A DNA stretch of 40,694 bases, from contig JAFSXU010000044.1 in the NCBI GenBank assembly GCA_017443895.1, positions 1 through 40,694 of the forward strand, written 5' to 3'. Source of the stretch: Clostridia bacterium (lineage in GTDB: Bacteria; Bacillota; Clostridia; UBA1381). The notes under the pieces were generated by a model, which had not been told where the DNA came from, did not search any database, and saw nothing but the letters and a program-made list of their open reading frames with translations. Positions within the stretch are counted from its first letter, which is position 1, and each line of letters starts with the position of its first letter. Positions 1-7,285 of the stretch are shown here, piece after piece. The translations under genes and the position numbers were made by a program.

Positions 1-66
1 GGTCAGAATATTAGTGTCTCCAAATTCCATAACTTCCATTTCGGGTGTTGTATATCTCTCTTTCAT
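1..66 (-). CDS. Small peptide of the YxTPxxExxEF family, 3' end cut by window edge
   Basis: Twenty-two codons are visible (MKERYTTPEMEVMEF then GDTNILT) before the window ends. The ATG overlaps the stop of the secreted protein upstream by one base (TAATG), and a strong GGAGGTGAT ribosome binding site lies inside the last codons of that gene, so translation is very probably coupled. The N-terminus matches the complete 57-residue peptide encoded at 39456-39629 (Y-x-T-P-x-x-E-x-x-E-F followed by an acidic stretch and I-hydrophobic-T), which also follows a secreted-protein gene. No signal peptide or membrane segment is seen. Function is unknown to me. The reading frame and start are well supported; family membership rests on about 20 residues. 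Confidence 0.7.
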   Translation of the reverse strand, partial: MKERYTTPEMEVMEFGDTNILT

Positions 67-1502
67 TACTTATCACCTCCGGGTGTATAATCCGTAAATT
101 TCCGTAACCAGTTTATCTTGTTTGATTTAATCGGCGACCACATTGTACCGCTTGCGGTTGTTACATATCCTACGGCATAGTAAGAGCCATCGGTTGATGT
201 ACCCTGTGGAATTCCTACAATATCGCCATGGAATACCTTGACATTACCCGATTTCTCAACCGCTTCTCCTGTCTCTGCATCTTCAATGGTAACACCATCT
301 AAAGTAGCACTTGTTTTGATGTATTTTATTCCATATGCTGTAACATAATCATCTGTTTCAACCTTAAACAAATATCTCATCATACCGTAGTCTGTATCAT
401 TTGCGGTATAATAACCTGCGTCTGTATCGGTTGTCCAGTCTGTTGCAAAAAGCTGATACATACCTGATGTGACTGTAAGTTCTGTATCTCTTCCGTCATA
501 TGTGTTATTTTTAATGCTGTATGGACTGCCGTCCGTTACTCCGTCAAACTTTACAAAATCGTTATCTGCACCTTTATAATCTATAATTTTATTATCCTCA
601 ACTATAACATTTGCATCACCCATTGCTGTTGCTCTTATAAATCTTTCCTTCGCTCCGTCTGAGGTGTTTCCTACGATTTTAATAATGCCTGAATATTGAC
701 CGCCACTTGCAGAAAGAAGTATATTATGCATTGCTGTATTGTTTATTGTATTTCCCTCGATTGTTAAATTATTTGTCGGTTTGAGTTCTATGAATTGATA
801 TCCGCCATTAAAAGTACAATCCTTTACTGTTATATTATCCAACGAGTACCTGATGGTATATTCTGTTGGGTCTTCTGAGTTTTTCAATGTGTATGTGGCT
901 TCTTCATTTGGATTAACTGTCCTATGTATCAGTTTCACTTGACCGGTTTCATCGTTTACAGTGCAATTTTTAACAGTAAGTCCATCTACTTTGATACTAT
1001 TATCTAAATTCAATATGCTTGTCTTACCGTCTGACCCATTATCTCCGGTAAAGGTAACTCCGTCTATAACAACATTTTTAAGCTCAACTGCACTGCGCAT
1101 TTGACTATATTTCGCCGTCTGAGAATGTATCGAGCCTTGGTAATCAATGTATATGCCGGCTTCTATTTTTATTGCGCCAACTGTTGCACCTGTAGCGCCC
1201 TTGATTGTCATATTCTCAAATACGGACAGAAAGTGATTGTTACCATAGTTCTCAGCCCTGTTAAAAGTGACCTTTGTTGTAGTAGATGTATTTTCCTCTA
1301 TTGGGCGAAGATATACTAATCCATAGTCTTTATTTTCTGCAAGCTGTATCGTTGTTCCCGCTGTAAAATTATCCAAAGCAGCCTGCAACTCTGCCTGTGA
1401 ACTAACATTTACAACATTTTCCTCTGCCATTGCAGGCACGCTTATCAATCCCATGCACATTGCAAGGACTGCAAGCAATGATATAAGTTTTTTGCTTTTC
1501 AT
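66..1502 (-). CDS. Secreted right-handed beta-helix-like protein
   Basis: A 478-residue exported protein. The chosen ATG at 1502 has a GAAAGGA ribosome binding site and starts a clear signal peptide (MKSKKLISLLAVLAMCMG, cleavage after AMA near residue 26). An in-frame upstream start at 1580 has no good binding site and would bury the signal. The mature N-terminus (VNVSSQAELQAALDNF, then TIQLAENKDY) is the opening seen in pectate-lyase-like and polymorphic surface beta-helix proteins, and the body has short beta-strand repeats such as 'VDGLTVKNCTVND', 'LDNITVKDCTFNG' and 'LTIEGNTINNT'. I see no SLH, sortase or dockerin signal and no catalytic signature. About 85 C-terminal residues look like a separate beta domain. 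The likely role is a surface or extracellular polysaccharide-interacting protein; enzymatic activity is not established. Confidence 0.8.
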   Translation of the reverse strand: MKSKKLISLLAVLAMCMGLISVPAMAEENVVNVSSQAELQAALDNFTAGTTIQLAENKDYGLVYLRPIEENTSTTTKVTFNRAENYGNNHFLSVFENMTIKGATGATVGAIKIEAGIYIDYQGSIHSQTAKYSQMRSAVELKNVVIDGVTFTGDNGSDGKTSILNLDNSIKVDGLTVKNCTVNDETGQVKLIHRTVNPNEEATYTLKNSEDPTEYTIRYSLDNITVKDCTFNGGYQFIELKPTNNLTIEGNTINNTAMHNILLSASGGQYSGIIKIVGNTSDGAKERFIRATAMGDANVIVEDNKIIDYKGADNDFVKFDGVTDGSPYSIKNNTYDGRDTELTVTSGMYQLFATDWTTDTDAGYYTANDTDYGMMRYLFKVETDDYVTAYGIKYIKTSATLDGVTIEDAETGEAVEKSGNVKVFHGDIVGIPQGTSTDGSYYAVGYVTTASGTMWSPIKSNKINWLRKFTDYTPGGDK

Positions 1503-1592
1503 TTTTTTATTCCTTTCTTTATTGTAGTGTAAATTTTTTGTTGCCTCCCTGCAACATTGACCCCCTTTTGCCAATCTCACGCATTAAATTTT

Positions 1593-1631
1593 TAACAAAA
1601 AAGCGTGGCACATAAATCAATTGCGCCACGC
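1593..1631 (-). terminator. Strong hairpin terminator or attenuator in front of the beta-helix gene
   Basis: On the minus strand a 10-bp stem (GCGTGGCGCA with TGTGCCACGC, one G-U pair) and a 9-nt loop are followed by six T. It sits about 100 bp upstream of the secreted-protein start. It could end transcription from the 72-aa gene, or act as an attenuator if the promoter of the secreted gene lies further upstream; I found no convincing promoter between the hairpin and the gene. Confidence 0.7.
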
Positions 1632-1654
1632 ATAAAACGCAGCCTGATTTAATG

Positions 1655-1909
1655 TTACCACACATATTTATCGCTATATACGAAATACTACTTAAAAATT
1701 TAGCACTACAAAAATAACTGCCATGTTCACAAATATTTCAAATATACAAAGACTGCATTTTTACAGTTGTATTATTTGTGAACATAAAAATATAAATACA
1801 TAAAAAAACAGTAGTGCAAACAAGAATATCCATACATGGAATATTCCCAAATTTTAAGTATTAAAAAAGTAGTATACACCTATAGTATATACGATAAATA
1901 ATGTGGTAA
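1655..1909. repeat. 255-bp nested imperfect palindrome (fold-back element)
   Basis: Five inverted-repeat arms occur in perfect nested order: TTACCACA 1655-1662 with 1902-1909; ATTTATCG 1666-1673 with 1892-1899; ATACTACTT 1685-1693 with 1867-1875; GCACTAC 1713-1719 with 1811-1817; ATGTTCACAAATA 1723-1735 with 1773-1785. The right arm carries about 30 extra bases between the third and fourth arms. The stretch is AT-rich and has no credible ORF. It may be a MITE-like element or a long RNA hairpin. The rest of 1503-1972 shows no gene. Confidence 0.7.
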
Positions 1910-1972
1910 TTGTATTGTACCACGCAAATATGGAAAATTCAAGAGAAAATTTAAAAATTTTTTGTCTAAATT

Positions 1973-2191
1973 TCAGATTTTAAAATTCTTAGTATTCTTT
2001 AATTTATGCATACGGTAAAAATCATCAATATCCGTTTGTGTCCTTACAACAACGGCTTGTTTTAGTGTCCCTGTCCTGCCGTCACGGAAACCGATTATTT
2101 TCTCGCCCGTACAAATGCTTGATTCTATAAATACATTTGTATCATCGTTTAAAGTTTGATATTCTTTCTTTTTAAAAAACATAATCATCAC
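1973..2191 (-). CDS. Small hypothetical protein, 72 aa
   Basis: I do not recognise this family. The protein is soluble and charged, with a basic N-terminus (FFKKKEY) and a central glycine- and arginine-containing stretch (GEKIIGFRDGRTG) followed by a beta-like 'KQAVVVRTQTD' and a helix. No signal peptide or membrane segment is seen. ATG at 2191 has an AAAGGA ribosome binding site at acceptable distance; the ATG at 2188 is an equally possible start. It is divergent from comM across about 190 bp of AT-rich DNA. The nearest terminator on its strand is the hairpin at 1603-1631, beyond the palindromic element. It is probably a real gene, judged by its binding site, isolation and lack of a better frame. 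Confidence 0.55.
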   Translation of the reverse strand: MMIMFFKKKEYQTLNDDTNVFIESSICTGEKIIGFRDGRTGTLKQAVVVRTQTDIDDFYRMHKLKNTKNFKI

Positions 2192-2380
2192 TGTCCTTTT
2201 TTTGAGTATAACATTCTATGCTATTATTTTCAAGCCGCTGTGCCTGTACTTTTATACTAAATATTAACATATAAAATTGTACAGAATATCCAAGCATATT
2301 TTAAAGCGCCTTATTTTTATTGTAATTTCTATGAGTTTATTGTAAAATCAAAGTATAATATAACAATGAGGTAAAAAACT

Positions 2381-3913
2381 ATGTTTTCTCAGCTAAATTC
2401 ATGCGGACTTATGGGCATGGACGGATTTTTGGTTACCGTGCAGACAGACATATCAAACGGACTGCCGAACTTTGAAATTGTAGGTCTGCCGGATACTGCC
2501 GTAAAAGAGGCAAAGGAGCGTGTAAGGGCGGCAATTAAAAATACGAAATTGCAGTTTCCTGCAAAACGGATAATAATTAACCTATCCCCCGCATCGCAGA
2601 AAAAGGGCGGTACCTCCTTTGATCTTCCCATAACTGTTTCAATACTCTGCGCAACGGAGCAGGTTTCACACAGCGATTTAGACAATTCCGTATTCATCGG
2701 CGAGGTATCGCTTGACGGCTCAATTTCGTCTGTTGACGGAGTTTTGCCAATGGTTATCCATGCCTTCAAAAATGGATATAAAAATATGTATGTCCCCTAT
2801 GACAACGCAAATGAGGCGGCAGTCGTTGAGGGAGCGACGATTTACCCCGTAAAAACCTTACAGGAGCTTTGCGACCACCTAAACGGAGTTAAAAAGATTA
2901 CACCGCATACGGTTGATGTTAAGGAGCTTTTTAATCGCCGTTATGAAACACTGCTTGATTTTTCAGATGTTAAGGGACAGGAAAATGTAAAGCGTGCATT
3001 GGAGATTGCCGCAGCAGGAAATCACAATGTTTTAATGATTGGCTCACCGGGGACAGGTAAAACAATGCTTGCACAGCGTATGGGATCAATCTTACCCGAC
3101 CTTACATTTGACGAGGCGTTAGATGTTACAAAAATACATTCCATTGCGGGCGTTCTGCCAAAGGCAACGCCGCTTATTACACACCGTCCGTTCCGCTCTC
3201 CGCACCATACCGTATCGGCGGCAGGCTTATCGGGAGGCGGATCTGTTCCAAGACCGGGTGAGCTGTCGCTTGCGCATAACGGGATTTTATTCCTTGACGA
3301 GTTGCCCGAATTTAACAGAAATGTTTTAGAGATACTTCGCCAGCCTCTTGAGGACGGCGTTGTTACCATTTCAAGGGTACAGGCAACGCTTACATATCCA
3401 TGTAATATTATGCTTATTGCAAGTATGAATCCCTGCAAGTGCGGATATTTAGGGGACAGTAAAAGACAGTGCACCTGTACCCCTCGGCAAATAAATCAGT
3501 ACAGAAGTAAAATTTCAGGACCGTTGCTTGACAGGATTGATATTCAGGTAGAGGTGCCAAGCGTCAATTATAAGGAGCTAAGCTCAACTGCCAAGGGTGA
3601 AACCTCAGCCGAGATTAAAAAAAGGGTTGACAGGACCCGTCAAATTCAGCTTGAGCGGTATAAGGATATAAATATTCATTCAAATTCCGAGCTTAGCGCA
3701 GGACTTTTGCAAAAATATTGCAGGCTTAATGATACGGCAAATAATTTGCTTCGTGCGGCATTTGATAATTTGGGACTTAGCGCAAGAGCACACGGCAGAA
3801 TTTTAAAGGTTGCAAGAACGATTGCGGATTTGGATATGTCAGAGGACATAAAAGCCGAGCATATCGCCGAGGCGATACAGTACCGAAGCCTCGACCGCAA
3901 ATATTTCGAGTAG
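2381..3913 (+). CDS. comM: ComM/YifB-family Mg-chelatase-like AAA+ ATPase
   Basis: A 510-residue cytoplasmic ATPase, usual full length for the family. ComM is known as a hexameric branch-migration helicase that extends D-loops when transformed single-stranded DNA is integrated. The N-terminal ribosomal S5/Lon-like domain spans roughly residues 1-170. The Mg-chelatase AAA+ domain has Walker A GSPGTGKT at 221-228, Walker B ILFLDE at 302-307 and a four-cysteine insert C352-x-C354...C364-x-C366. A C-terminal helical domain follows (SARAHGRILKVARTIADL). The start has GAGGT eight bases upstream; a TATAAT at 2354-2359 could be the -10 box, although no good -35 is visible. No dprA or other competence gene is adjacent, so its role in transformation here is inferred from the family only. 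Confidence 0.95.
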   Translation: MFSQLNSCGLMGMDGFLVTVQTDISNGLPNFEIVGLPDTAVKEAKERVRAAIKNTKLQFPAKRIIINLSPASQKKGGTSFDLPITVSILCATEQVSHSDLDNSVFIGEVSLDGSISSVDGVLPMVIHAFKNGYKNMYVPYDNANEAAVVEGATIYPVKTLQELCDHLNGVKKITPHTVDVKELFNRRYETLLDFSDVKGQENVKRALEIAAAGNHNVLMIGSPGTGKTMLAQRMGSILPDLTFDEALDVTKIHSIAGVLPKATPLITHRPFRSPHHTVSAAGLSGGGSVPRPGELSLAHNGILFLDELPEFNRNVLEILRQPLEDGVVTISRVQATLTYPCNIMLIASMNPCKCGYLGDSKRQCTCTPRQINQYRSKISGPLLDRIDIQVEVPSVNYKELSSTAKGETSAEIKKRVDRTRQIQLERYKDINIHSNSELSAGLLQKYCRLNDTANNLLRAAFDNLGLSARAHGRILKVARTIADLDMSEDIKAEHIAEAIQYRSLDRKYFE

Positions 3914-3925
3914 GGCGAGATTATT

Positions 3926-4087
3926 TAATTTTGGTTTATGTGTGTAAATTGGTATCACAATTTGTAGGGCAGGGGCTTGCTCCTGCCGTATCCCCGATAA
4001 CGCATATTTAGAACGGTTGGAGCAAGCCCCAACCCTACGATCATACCAATTTATGATTTTTTAATTGGTACGCTAAACCAAAATTTA
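3926..4087. repeat. MITE-like palindromic element, copy 1 (162 bp)
   Basis: Terminal inverted repeats TAATTTTGGTTTA and TAAACCAAAATTTA bound a core with two hairpins (GGCAGG...CCTGCC and GGTTGG...CCAACC) whose loops carry GGGGCTTGCTCC and its complement GGAGCAAGCCCC. Copies lie at 21728-21891 and 34406-34601. There is no ORF inside. It follows the comM stop by 12 bp, where no other terminator is visible. Confidence 0.85.
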
Positions 4088-4108
4088 TCCCCCAACCGCC
4101 ATATTATA

Positions 4109-4175
4109 GAAAAATCTCTGATTTTTCCACCATAATTATTCATTATTCATCATTCATTATTCATTTAAGCGTTAT
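4109..4175. repeat. Short hairpin plus ATTATTCAT simple repeat
   Basis: An 8-bp stem GAAAAATC-TCT-GATTTTTC is followed by a degenerate ATTATTCAT/CATTATTCAT tandem. The same hairpin arms with loop GGA occur at 7262-7280, again beside a simple repeat. It is probably a remnant of a small intergenic repeat family. The remainder of 3914-4271 holds the MITE copy and the fic promoter. Confidence 0.5.
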
Positions 4176-4221
4176 TTACAGCGTAAACACTCCCGATATT
4201 GCGTTACATTTACACTTTTGT

Positions 4222-4250
4222 TTGCCTTTTTTACATATATATGTTAAAAT
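4222..4250 (+). promoter_or_regulatory. Sigma-A promoter of fic
   Basis: TTGCCT and TAAAAT are separated by 17 bp. The predicted transcript start falls near 4257, leaving a leader of about 15 nt that holds the AAGAGGTG ribosome binding site of the Fic gene. Confidence 0.65.
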
Positions 4251-4271
4251 ACATTTAAGAGGTGTTTTAAT

Positions 4272-4880
4272 ATGGCAATGGAAAACAAGCTGGGTATAAC
4301 GGATTCTATAGAGCTGGCCCATGAAGAAGAGAGGTTAAGCAAGCTCCGTGCTATAGAACTATTTGAAAGTGGCAAGCTAAATGATTTAGTGGCAGGCACT
4401 GTTTCTTCGCTTATTACAATCCATAAGCATTTGTTTGGCGATATATACGATTTTGCAGGCAAGATACGGGAGTTAAACATTGCAAAGGGTAATTTCCGCT
4501 TTGCTCCTGTTATGTATTTAAAAGAGGCGCTTAAAAATATAGAAAAAATGCCACAATCCACCTTTGACGAGATTATTGAAAAATATGTTGAAATGAACAT
4601 TGCCCACCCATTCCGTGAGGGGAACGGGCGAAGTACACGGATTTGGCTTGATTTAATTTTGAAACAGGAGCTCGGGCGTGTTATTGACTGGAGCAAGGTT
4701 GATAAAGATGATTATCTGCTTGCAATGGAACGAAGTCCGATAAAGGATATTGAAATAAAGCACTTATTAAAAAATGCACTTACAGATGATATTAACAACC
4801 GTGAGCTTTATATGAAAGGCATTGACACAAGCTATTATTATGAGGGGTATACTATATACCAAGCAAATAAACTTAAATGA
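4272..4880 (+). CDS. fic: Fic-domain protein, class III (C-terminal inhibitory motif)
   Basis: A 202-residue Fic protein, a family that mostly transfers AMP from ATP to hydroxyl side chains of target proteins. The active-site motif is complete: H112-P-F114-R-E116-G117-N118-G119-R120-S-T-R123. The C-terminus carries S187-x-x-x-E191-G192, matching the (S/T)xxxE(G/N) inhibitory helix; its position after the Fic core makes this class III, like Neisseria NmFic, which is known to be autoinhibited and released by autoAMPylation. No separate antitoxin gene is adjacent, consistent with built-in inhibition. Its own promoter and terminator make it a single-gene unit. The TGA stop lies inside the first copy of a 17-bp direct repeat (4878-4894, 5079-5095). 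It is flanked by repeats on both sides, which fits recent acquisition. The target is unknown. Confidence 0.93.
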   Translation: MAMENKLGITDSIELAHEEERLSKLRAIELFESGKLNDLVAGTVSSLITIHKHLFGDIYDFAGKIRELNIAKGNFRFAPVMYLKEALKNIEKMPQSTFDEIIEKYVEMNIAHPFREGNGRSTRIWLDLILKQELGRVIDWSKVDKDDYLLAMERSPIKDIEIKHLLKNALTDDINNRELYMKGIDTSYYYEGYTIYQANKLK

Positions 4881-5095
4881 CGGCCGGCATCTTTGGCGCA
4901 GACCGTTTGGTGTTGTGATTTTATATTTTTTTATCTTTTCTAATGTAGAAATCCGCTTTTTGCGGATTTCTTTTTATTTGGCAACACCAAACTACGAACA
5001 AATTTCGCCTCTCGAAGTACCATCGTACGACTTCGGACGAAATTTGCCCGTTCTGCATCCAAATCTATCCGGCCTTTGTGACGGCCGGCATCTTT
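4878..5095. repeat. Mosaic repeat block flanked by 17-bp direct repeats
   Basis: TGACGGCCGGCATCTTT occurs at 4878-4894 and again at 5079-5095. Between them are an inverted repeat TTTGGTGTTG (4906-4915) with CAACACCAAA (4982-4991) surrounding the fic terminator, then a nested hairpin with arms CAAATTTCG/CGAAATTTG and an inner core GAAGTACCATCGTACGACT. That core is nearly the same as one in the repeat at 12535-12655. There is no credible ORF: frames crossing it run through the terminator. Confidence 0.7.
4948..4980 (+). terminator. Rho-independent terminator of fic
   Basis: A 9-bp stem GAAATCCGC with GCGGATTTC and loop TTTTT is followed by CTTTTTATTT. It lies about 70 bp after the fic stop, inside the mosaic repeat block. 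Confidence 0.85.
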
Positions 5096-5104
5096 TACTC
5101 ACAA

Positions 5105-5143
5105 CAAAAGGGCTATTCGTTTTGAACAGCCCTTTTGCTTTTA
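5105..5143. terminator. Bidirectional terminator between fic repeat block and mgsA
   Basis: A 10-bp stem CAAAAGGGCT with AGCCCTTTTG has a 13-nt loop and T-rich flanks on both strands. It lies 6 bp beyond the mgsA stop and is the natural end of the minus-strand mre-min transcript. Confidence 0.8.
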
Positions 5144-5148
5144 TGTTC

Positions 5149-5556
5149 CTATTTTTTCTTTGGGTTTACAAGATCCCGCCAATCCAAATCGCCACGCTCA
5201 AGACCGTGGATAAGTACCTCTGCGGTTGCAAGATTTGTTGCAATCGGGATATTATGCATATCACAAAGCCGAAGCAATGAGAACACATCCGGCTCATATG
5301 ATTGAGCATCTACGGGGTCCCTGAAAAATAACAGGAGGTCGATTTCATTATATGCTATTCGTGCACCAATCTGCTGGTCGCCGCCCTGCGGTCCGGATAA
5401 AAATCTATACACATTCAAATCTGTATTTTCCATAACGACTTTACCGGTTGTGCCTGTTGCATATAATGTATGTCGAGCCAATATTCCCTGATAAGCAATG
5501 CAAAATTGTGTCATCAGCTCTTTTTTCTTGTCGTGTGCTATAAGTGCAATATTCAT
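5149..5556 (-). CDS. mgsA: Methylglyoxal synthase
   Basis: A 135-residue cytosolic enzyme converting dihydroxyacetone phosphate to methylglyoxal and phosphate, a bypass of lower glycolysis. Length matches the Bacillus enzyme. Visible signatures are the N-terminal '[10 protein letters not shown]' (H8), phosphate-binding T-G-T-T-G near 34-38, S-G-P-Q-G-G-D60-Q-Q with the catalytic Asp, and F-F-R-D80-P. The start at 5556 is chosen because GAAGGAGG lies directly upstream and it gives the family N-terminus; an in-frame upstream Met at 5583 overlaps minD and lacks a site. It is the last gene of the minus-strand cluster, 19 bp after minD. In related clostridia a minE gene often sits between minD and mgsA; none is present here. 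Confidence 0.95.
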   Translation of the reverse strand: MNIALIAHDKKKELMTQFCIAYQGILARHTLYATGTTGKVVMENTDLNVYRFLSGPQGGDQQIGARIAYNEIDLLLFFRDPVDAQSYEPDVFSLLRLCDMHNIPIATNLATAEVLIHGLERGDLDWRDLVNPKKK

Positions 5557-5575
5557 CGTTTTCCTCCTTCTGTCT

Positions 5576-6373
5576 TTAATCACTAAACAGCTCTTTTAGT
5601 TTGATAAAAAATGTTTTCTTTTGGGGTTTAAAGTCCATAACAGGTACTTCCTCACCTGTAATTCTTCTTGCAATATTAGAAATTGCAGCTCCTGCCTCAG
5701 AATTTGGGTTATCAACTGCCACATCTTGCGACAGCGCCAGTTTAAACAGATCAACATCGTACGGTATAAGCCCGATAGGACTTATGCCTATCATATCCAC
5801 GCAGTCATCAACATTCATCATAACACCTTTTTCAATAAGTTCGGGGTAAATCTTGTTGACAATCAAGCGGACAGTTTTGCCGTTTGTTTCTTCAACTACC
5901 GACACAACGCGGTCTGCGTCGCGCAAGGCGGATACATCAGGCGTTGTAACAAGTATGACCTCATCACAGACCGATAGCGAGTACAAAAATCCTTTATCAA
6001 GACCGGCAGGCGCATCAATTATACAATATTCAAATCTGCTTTTGAGGGTTTGAAAAACCTCGGTAAGTTTTTCATTGTCAAGCTCTTCTTTATCGGCATT
6101 TCCCTGCGGTGAGCTAAGAACATACAGGTTACTGTATCTGATATGCTTTATCAGTGCATCGTCTAAATCCACACGCCCACTTACAACATCTAAAATATCA
6201 TATACTATACTGCTTTCAACACCTAAAGCAATATCAAGGTTTCTAAGTCCCATATCCATATCGACTGCCACGCTCAAATGCCCAAGCTTTGACAACTCAA
6301 TACTCAAGTTTGCAGCAAGAGTTGTTTTACCTGTTCCGCCTTTTCCCGATGCAATCAATATGATTTTTCCCAT
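5576..6373 (-). CDS. minD: Septum site-determining ATPase MinD
   Basis: A 265-residue ParA/MinD-type ATPase that binds the membrane in its ATP form and recruits MinC to block Z-ring assembly away from mid-cell. The deviant Walker A K11-G-G-T-G-K16-T-T is at the N-terminus. '[14 protein letters not shown]' follows as switch I, and '[11 protein letters not shown]' is the switch II/Walker B region. The C-terminus ([14 protein letters not shown]) is an amphipathic helix of the membrane-targeting type, typical of full-length MinD. The gene lies 50 bp after minC and 19 bp before mgsA. Because minE is absent next to it, spatial control may depend on DivIVA/MinJ-type factors or on an unlinked minE; that part is inference. 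Confidence 0.96.
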   Translation of the reverse strand: MGKIILIASGKGGTGKTTLAANLSIELSKLGHLSVAVDMDMGLRNLDIALGVESSIVYDILDVVSGRVDLDDALIKHIRYSNLYVLSSPQGNADKEELDNEKLTEVFQTLKSRFEYCIIDAPAGLDKGFLYSLSVCDEVILVTTPDVSALRDADRVVSVVEETNGKTVRLIVNKIYPELIEKGVMMNVDDCVDMIGISPIGLIPYDVDLFKLALSQDVAVDNPNSEAGAAISNIARRITGEEVPVMDFKPQKKTFFIKLKELFSD

Positions 6374-6423
6374 ATCAACCTTGTATCCCTTTCGTATTTT
6401 TTCTAATAATTATTAGCATTTTA

Positions 6424-7194
6424 TCATAAAAATTCATTTTTGTCTACTGGTTTAACCAAAAAATCATCAATGTGTAGCTCATTTTCTGTTAAAAATGCCA
6501 TTTTAAAGCCCTTATTTTGTGCATTTTTATCAAATTGTCTATGTATATTTGCAATTATTAAATCCGTAGGCTGCATATTTACAGCAATTATGTATGCCTT
6601 GTCATTTCCCATACAGCCTGCCGACACTTTTCCGCAAAGATTGCCAAGAACCACTACATTTCCGTATGCAATAAGCTCCGCGCCCTCTTCAACATCTCCT
6701 ATAAGCACAAGATGCCCGTCAGACTCGACTTTTCTTCCGCTTGACACCCTGCCCTCATACAGTCTTGCACGGTTGCTTTTAAAATTGGTTGTGACAACCT
6801 CTTTTATTGCCATAAACTGCTCTAAATCACGCTCCGACGGGGCTTTATCCTCACTCTCCTCAATAAAATCCGCATCAGGCTCGTGGGTTTTATTAAGCTC
6901 CTTAATAAAATCTTTCGGAAGCTCGGTTGTATCGCTTATGCCTCTTTTCTCGCCGTATATAATCGTGCTTTCGGGCAACAGTCCGCCAACTATAGCCTCT
7001 AATCGTAGCTTATCGCTTTTTGTAAGCTCCCTGCCCGTAAAATACATATTGCAGTGACCTGTACCGAAAAACTTCCGCCATGCGCGGAGCTTTTCCTGCA
7101 ATGCAAGCAAAATATTTGCAAAAGGGGCATCAGCGCTAAGGCATATTTTTACACCGTCGCCTGTTCCTTTTAATTTTATCAATTCTTTGTCCAT
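6424..7194 (-). CDS. minC: Septum site-determining protein MinC
   Basis: A 256-residue FtsZ assembly inhibitor that acts with MinD. The N-terminal domain (residues about 1-110, 'ELIKLKGTGDGVKICLSAD') contacts FtsZ in the family. A charged linker around 115-145 leads to the C-terminal right-handed beta-helix (about 150-240). The latter carries the conserved run RVSSGRKVESDGHLVLIGDV and then 'GNVVVLGNLCGKVSAG', which mediates dimerisation and MinD binding. AGGGGGCG lies upstream of the ATG. A 91-bp gap with repeats separates it from the PBP2 gene, larger than other gaps in the cluster, so minC-minD-mgsA might have some independent expression, though I see no convincing promoter there. Confidence 0.95.
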   Translation of the reverse strand: MDKELIKLKGTGDGVKICLSADAPFANILLALQEKLRAWRKFFGTGHCNMYFTGRELTKSDKLRLEAIVGGLLPESTIIYGEKRGISDTTELPKDFIKELNKTHEPDADFIEESEDKAPSERDLEQFMAIKEVVTTNFKSNRARLYEGRVSSGRKVESDGHLVLIGDVEEGAELIAYGNVVVLGNLCGKVSAGCMGNDKAYIIAVNMQPTDLIIANIHRQFDKNAQNKGFKMAFLTENELHIDDFLVKPVDKNEFL

Positions 7195-7214
7195 TTAATA
7201 CACGCCCCCTTATA

Positions 7215-7281
7215 ATAAGTAATAGGTAATAGGTAATAGGTAATAGTGAATAGGTGTTACAGAAAAATCGGAGATTTTTCT
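7215..7281. repeat. AATAGGT tandem repeat and small hairpin between PBP2 gene and minC
   Basis: Four imperfect tandem copies of TAATAGG/AATAGGT at about 7219-7252 are followed by an 8-bp stem GAAAAATC-GGA-GATTTTTC (7262-7280). The same stem occurs at 4109-4127, and a related CTATTGACTATTACTTATTACC tract lies near 11842-11871. These look like remnants of a small intergenic repeat family. Confidence 0.5.
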
Positions 7282-7285
7282 TATA

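Noticed and set aside
1503-1580. Longer N-terminus for the secreted beta-helix protein
   Set aside because: The extension has no binding site, is Lys/Asn-rich and would place the signal peptide internally.
4272-4880. Fic/antitoxin two-gene module
   Set aside because: No small antitoxin gene lies next to fic; the inhibitory S-x-x-x-E-G motif is in the protein's own C-terminus.
4822-5280. 152-codon plus-strand reading frame between fic and mgsA
   Set aside because: It runs through the fic 3' end, two terminators and the repeat block, has no ribosome binding site, and overlaps mgsA antisense.
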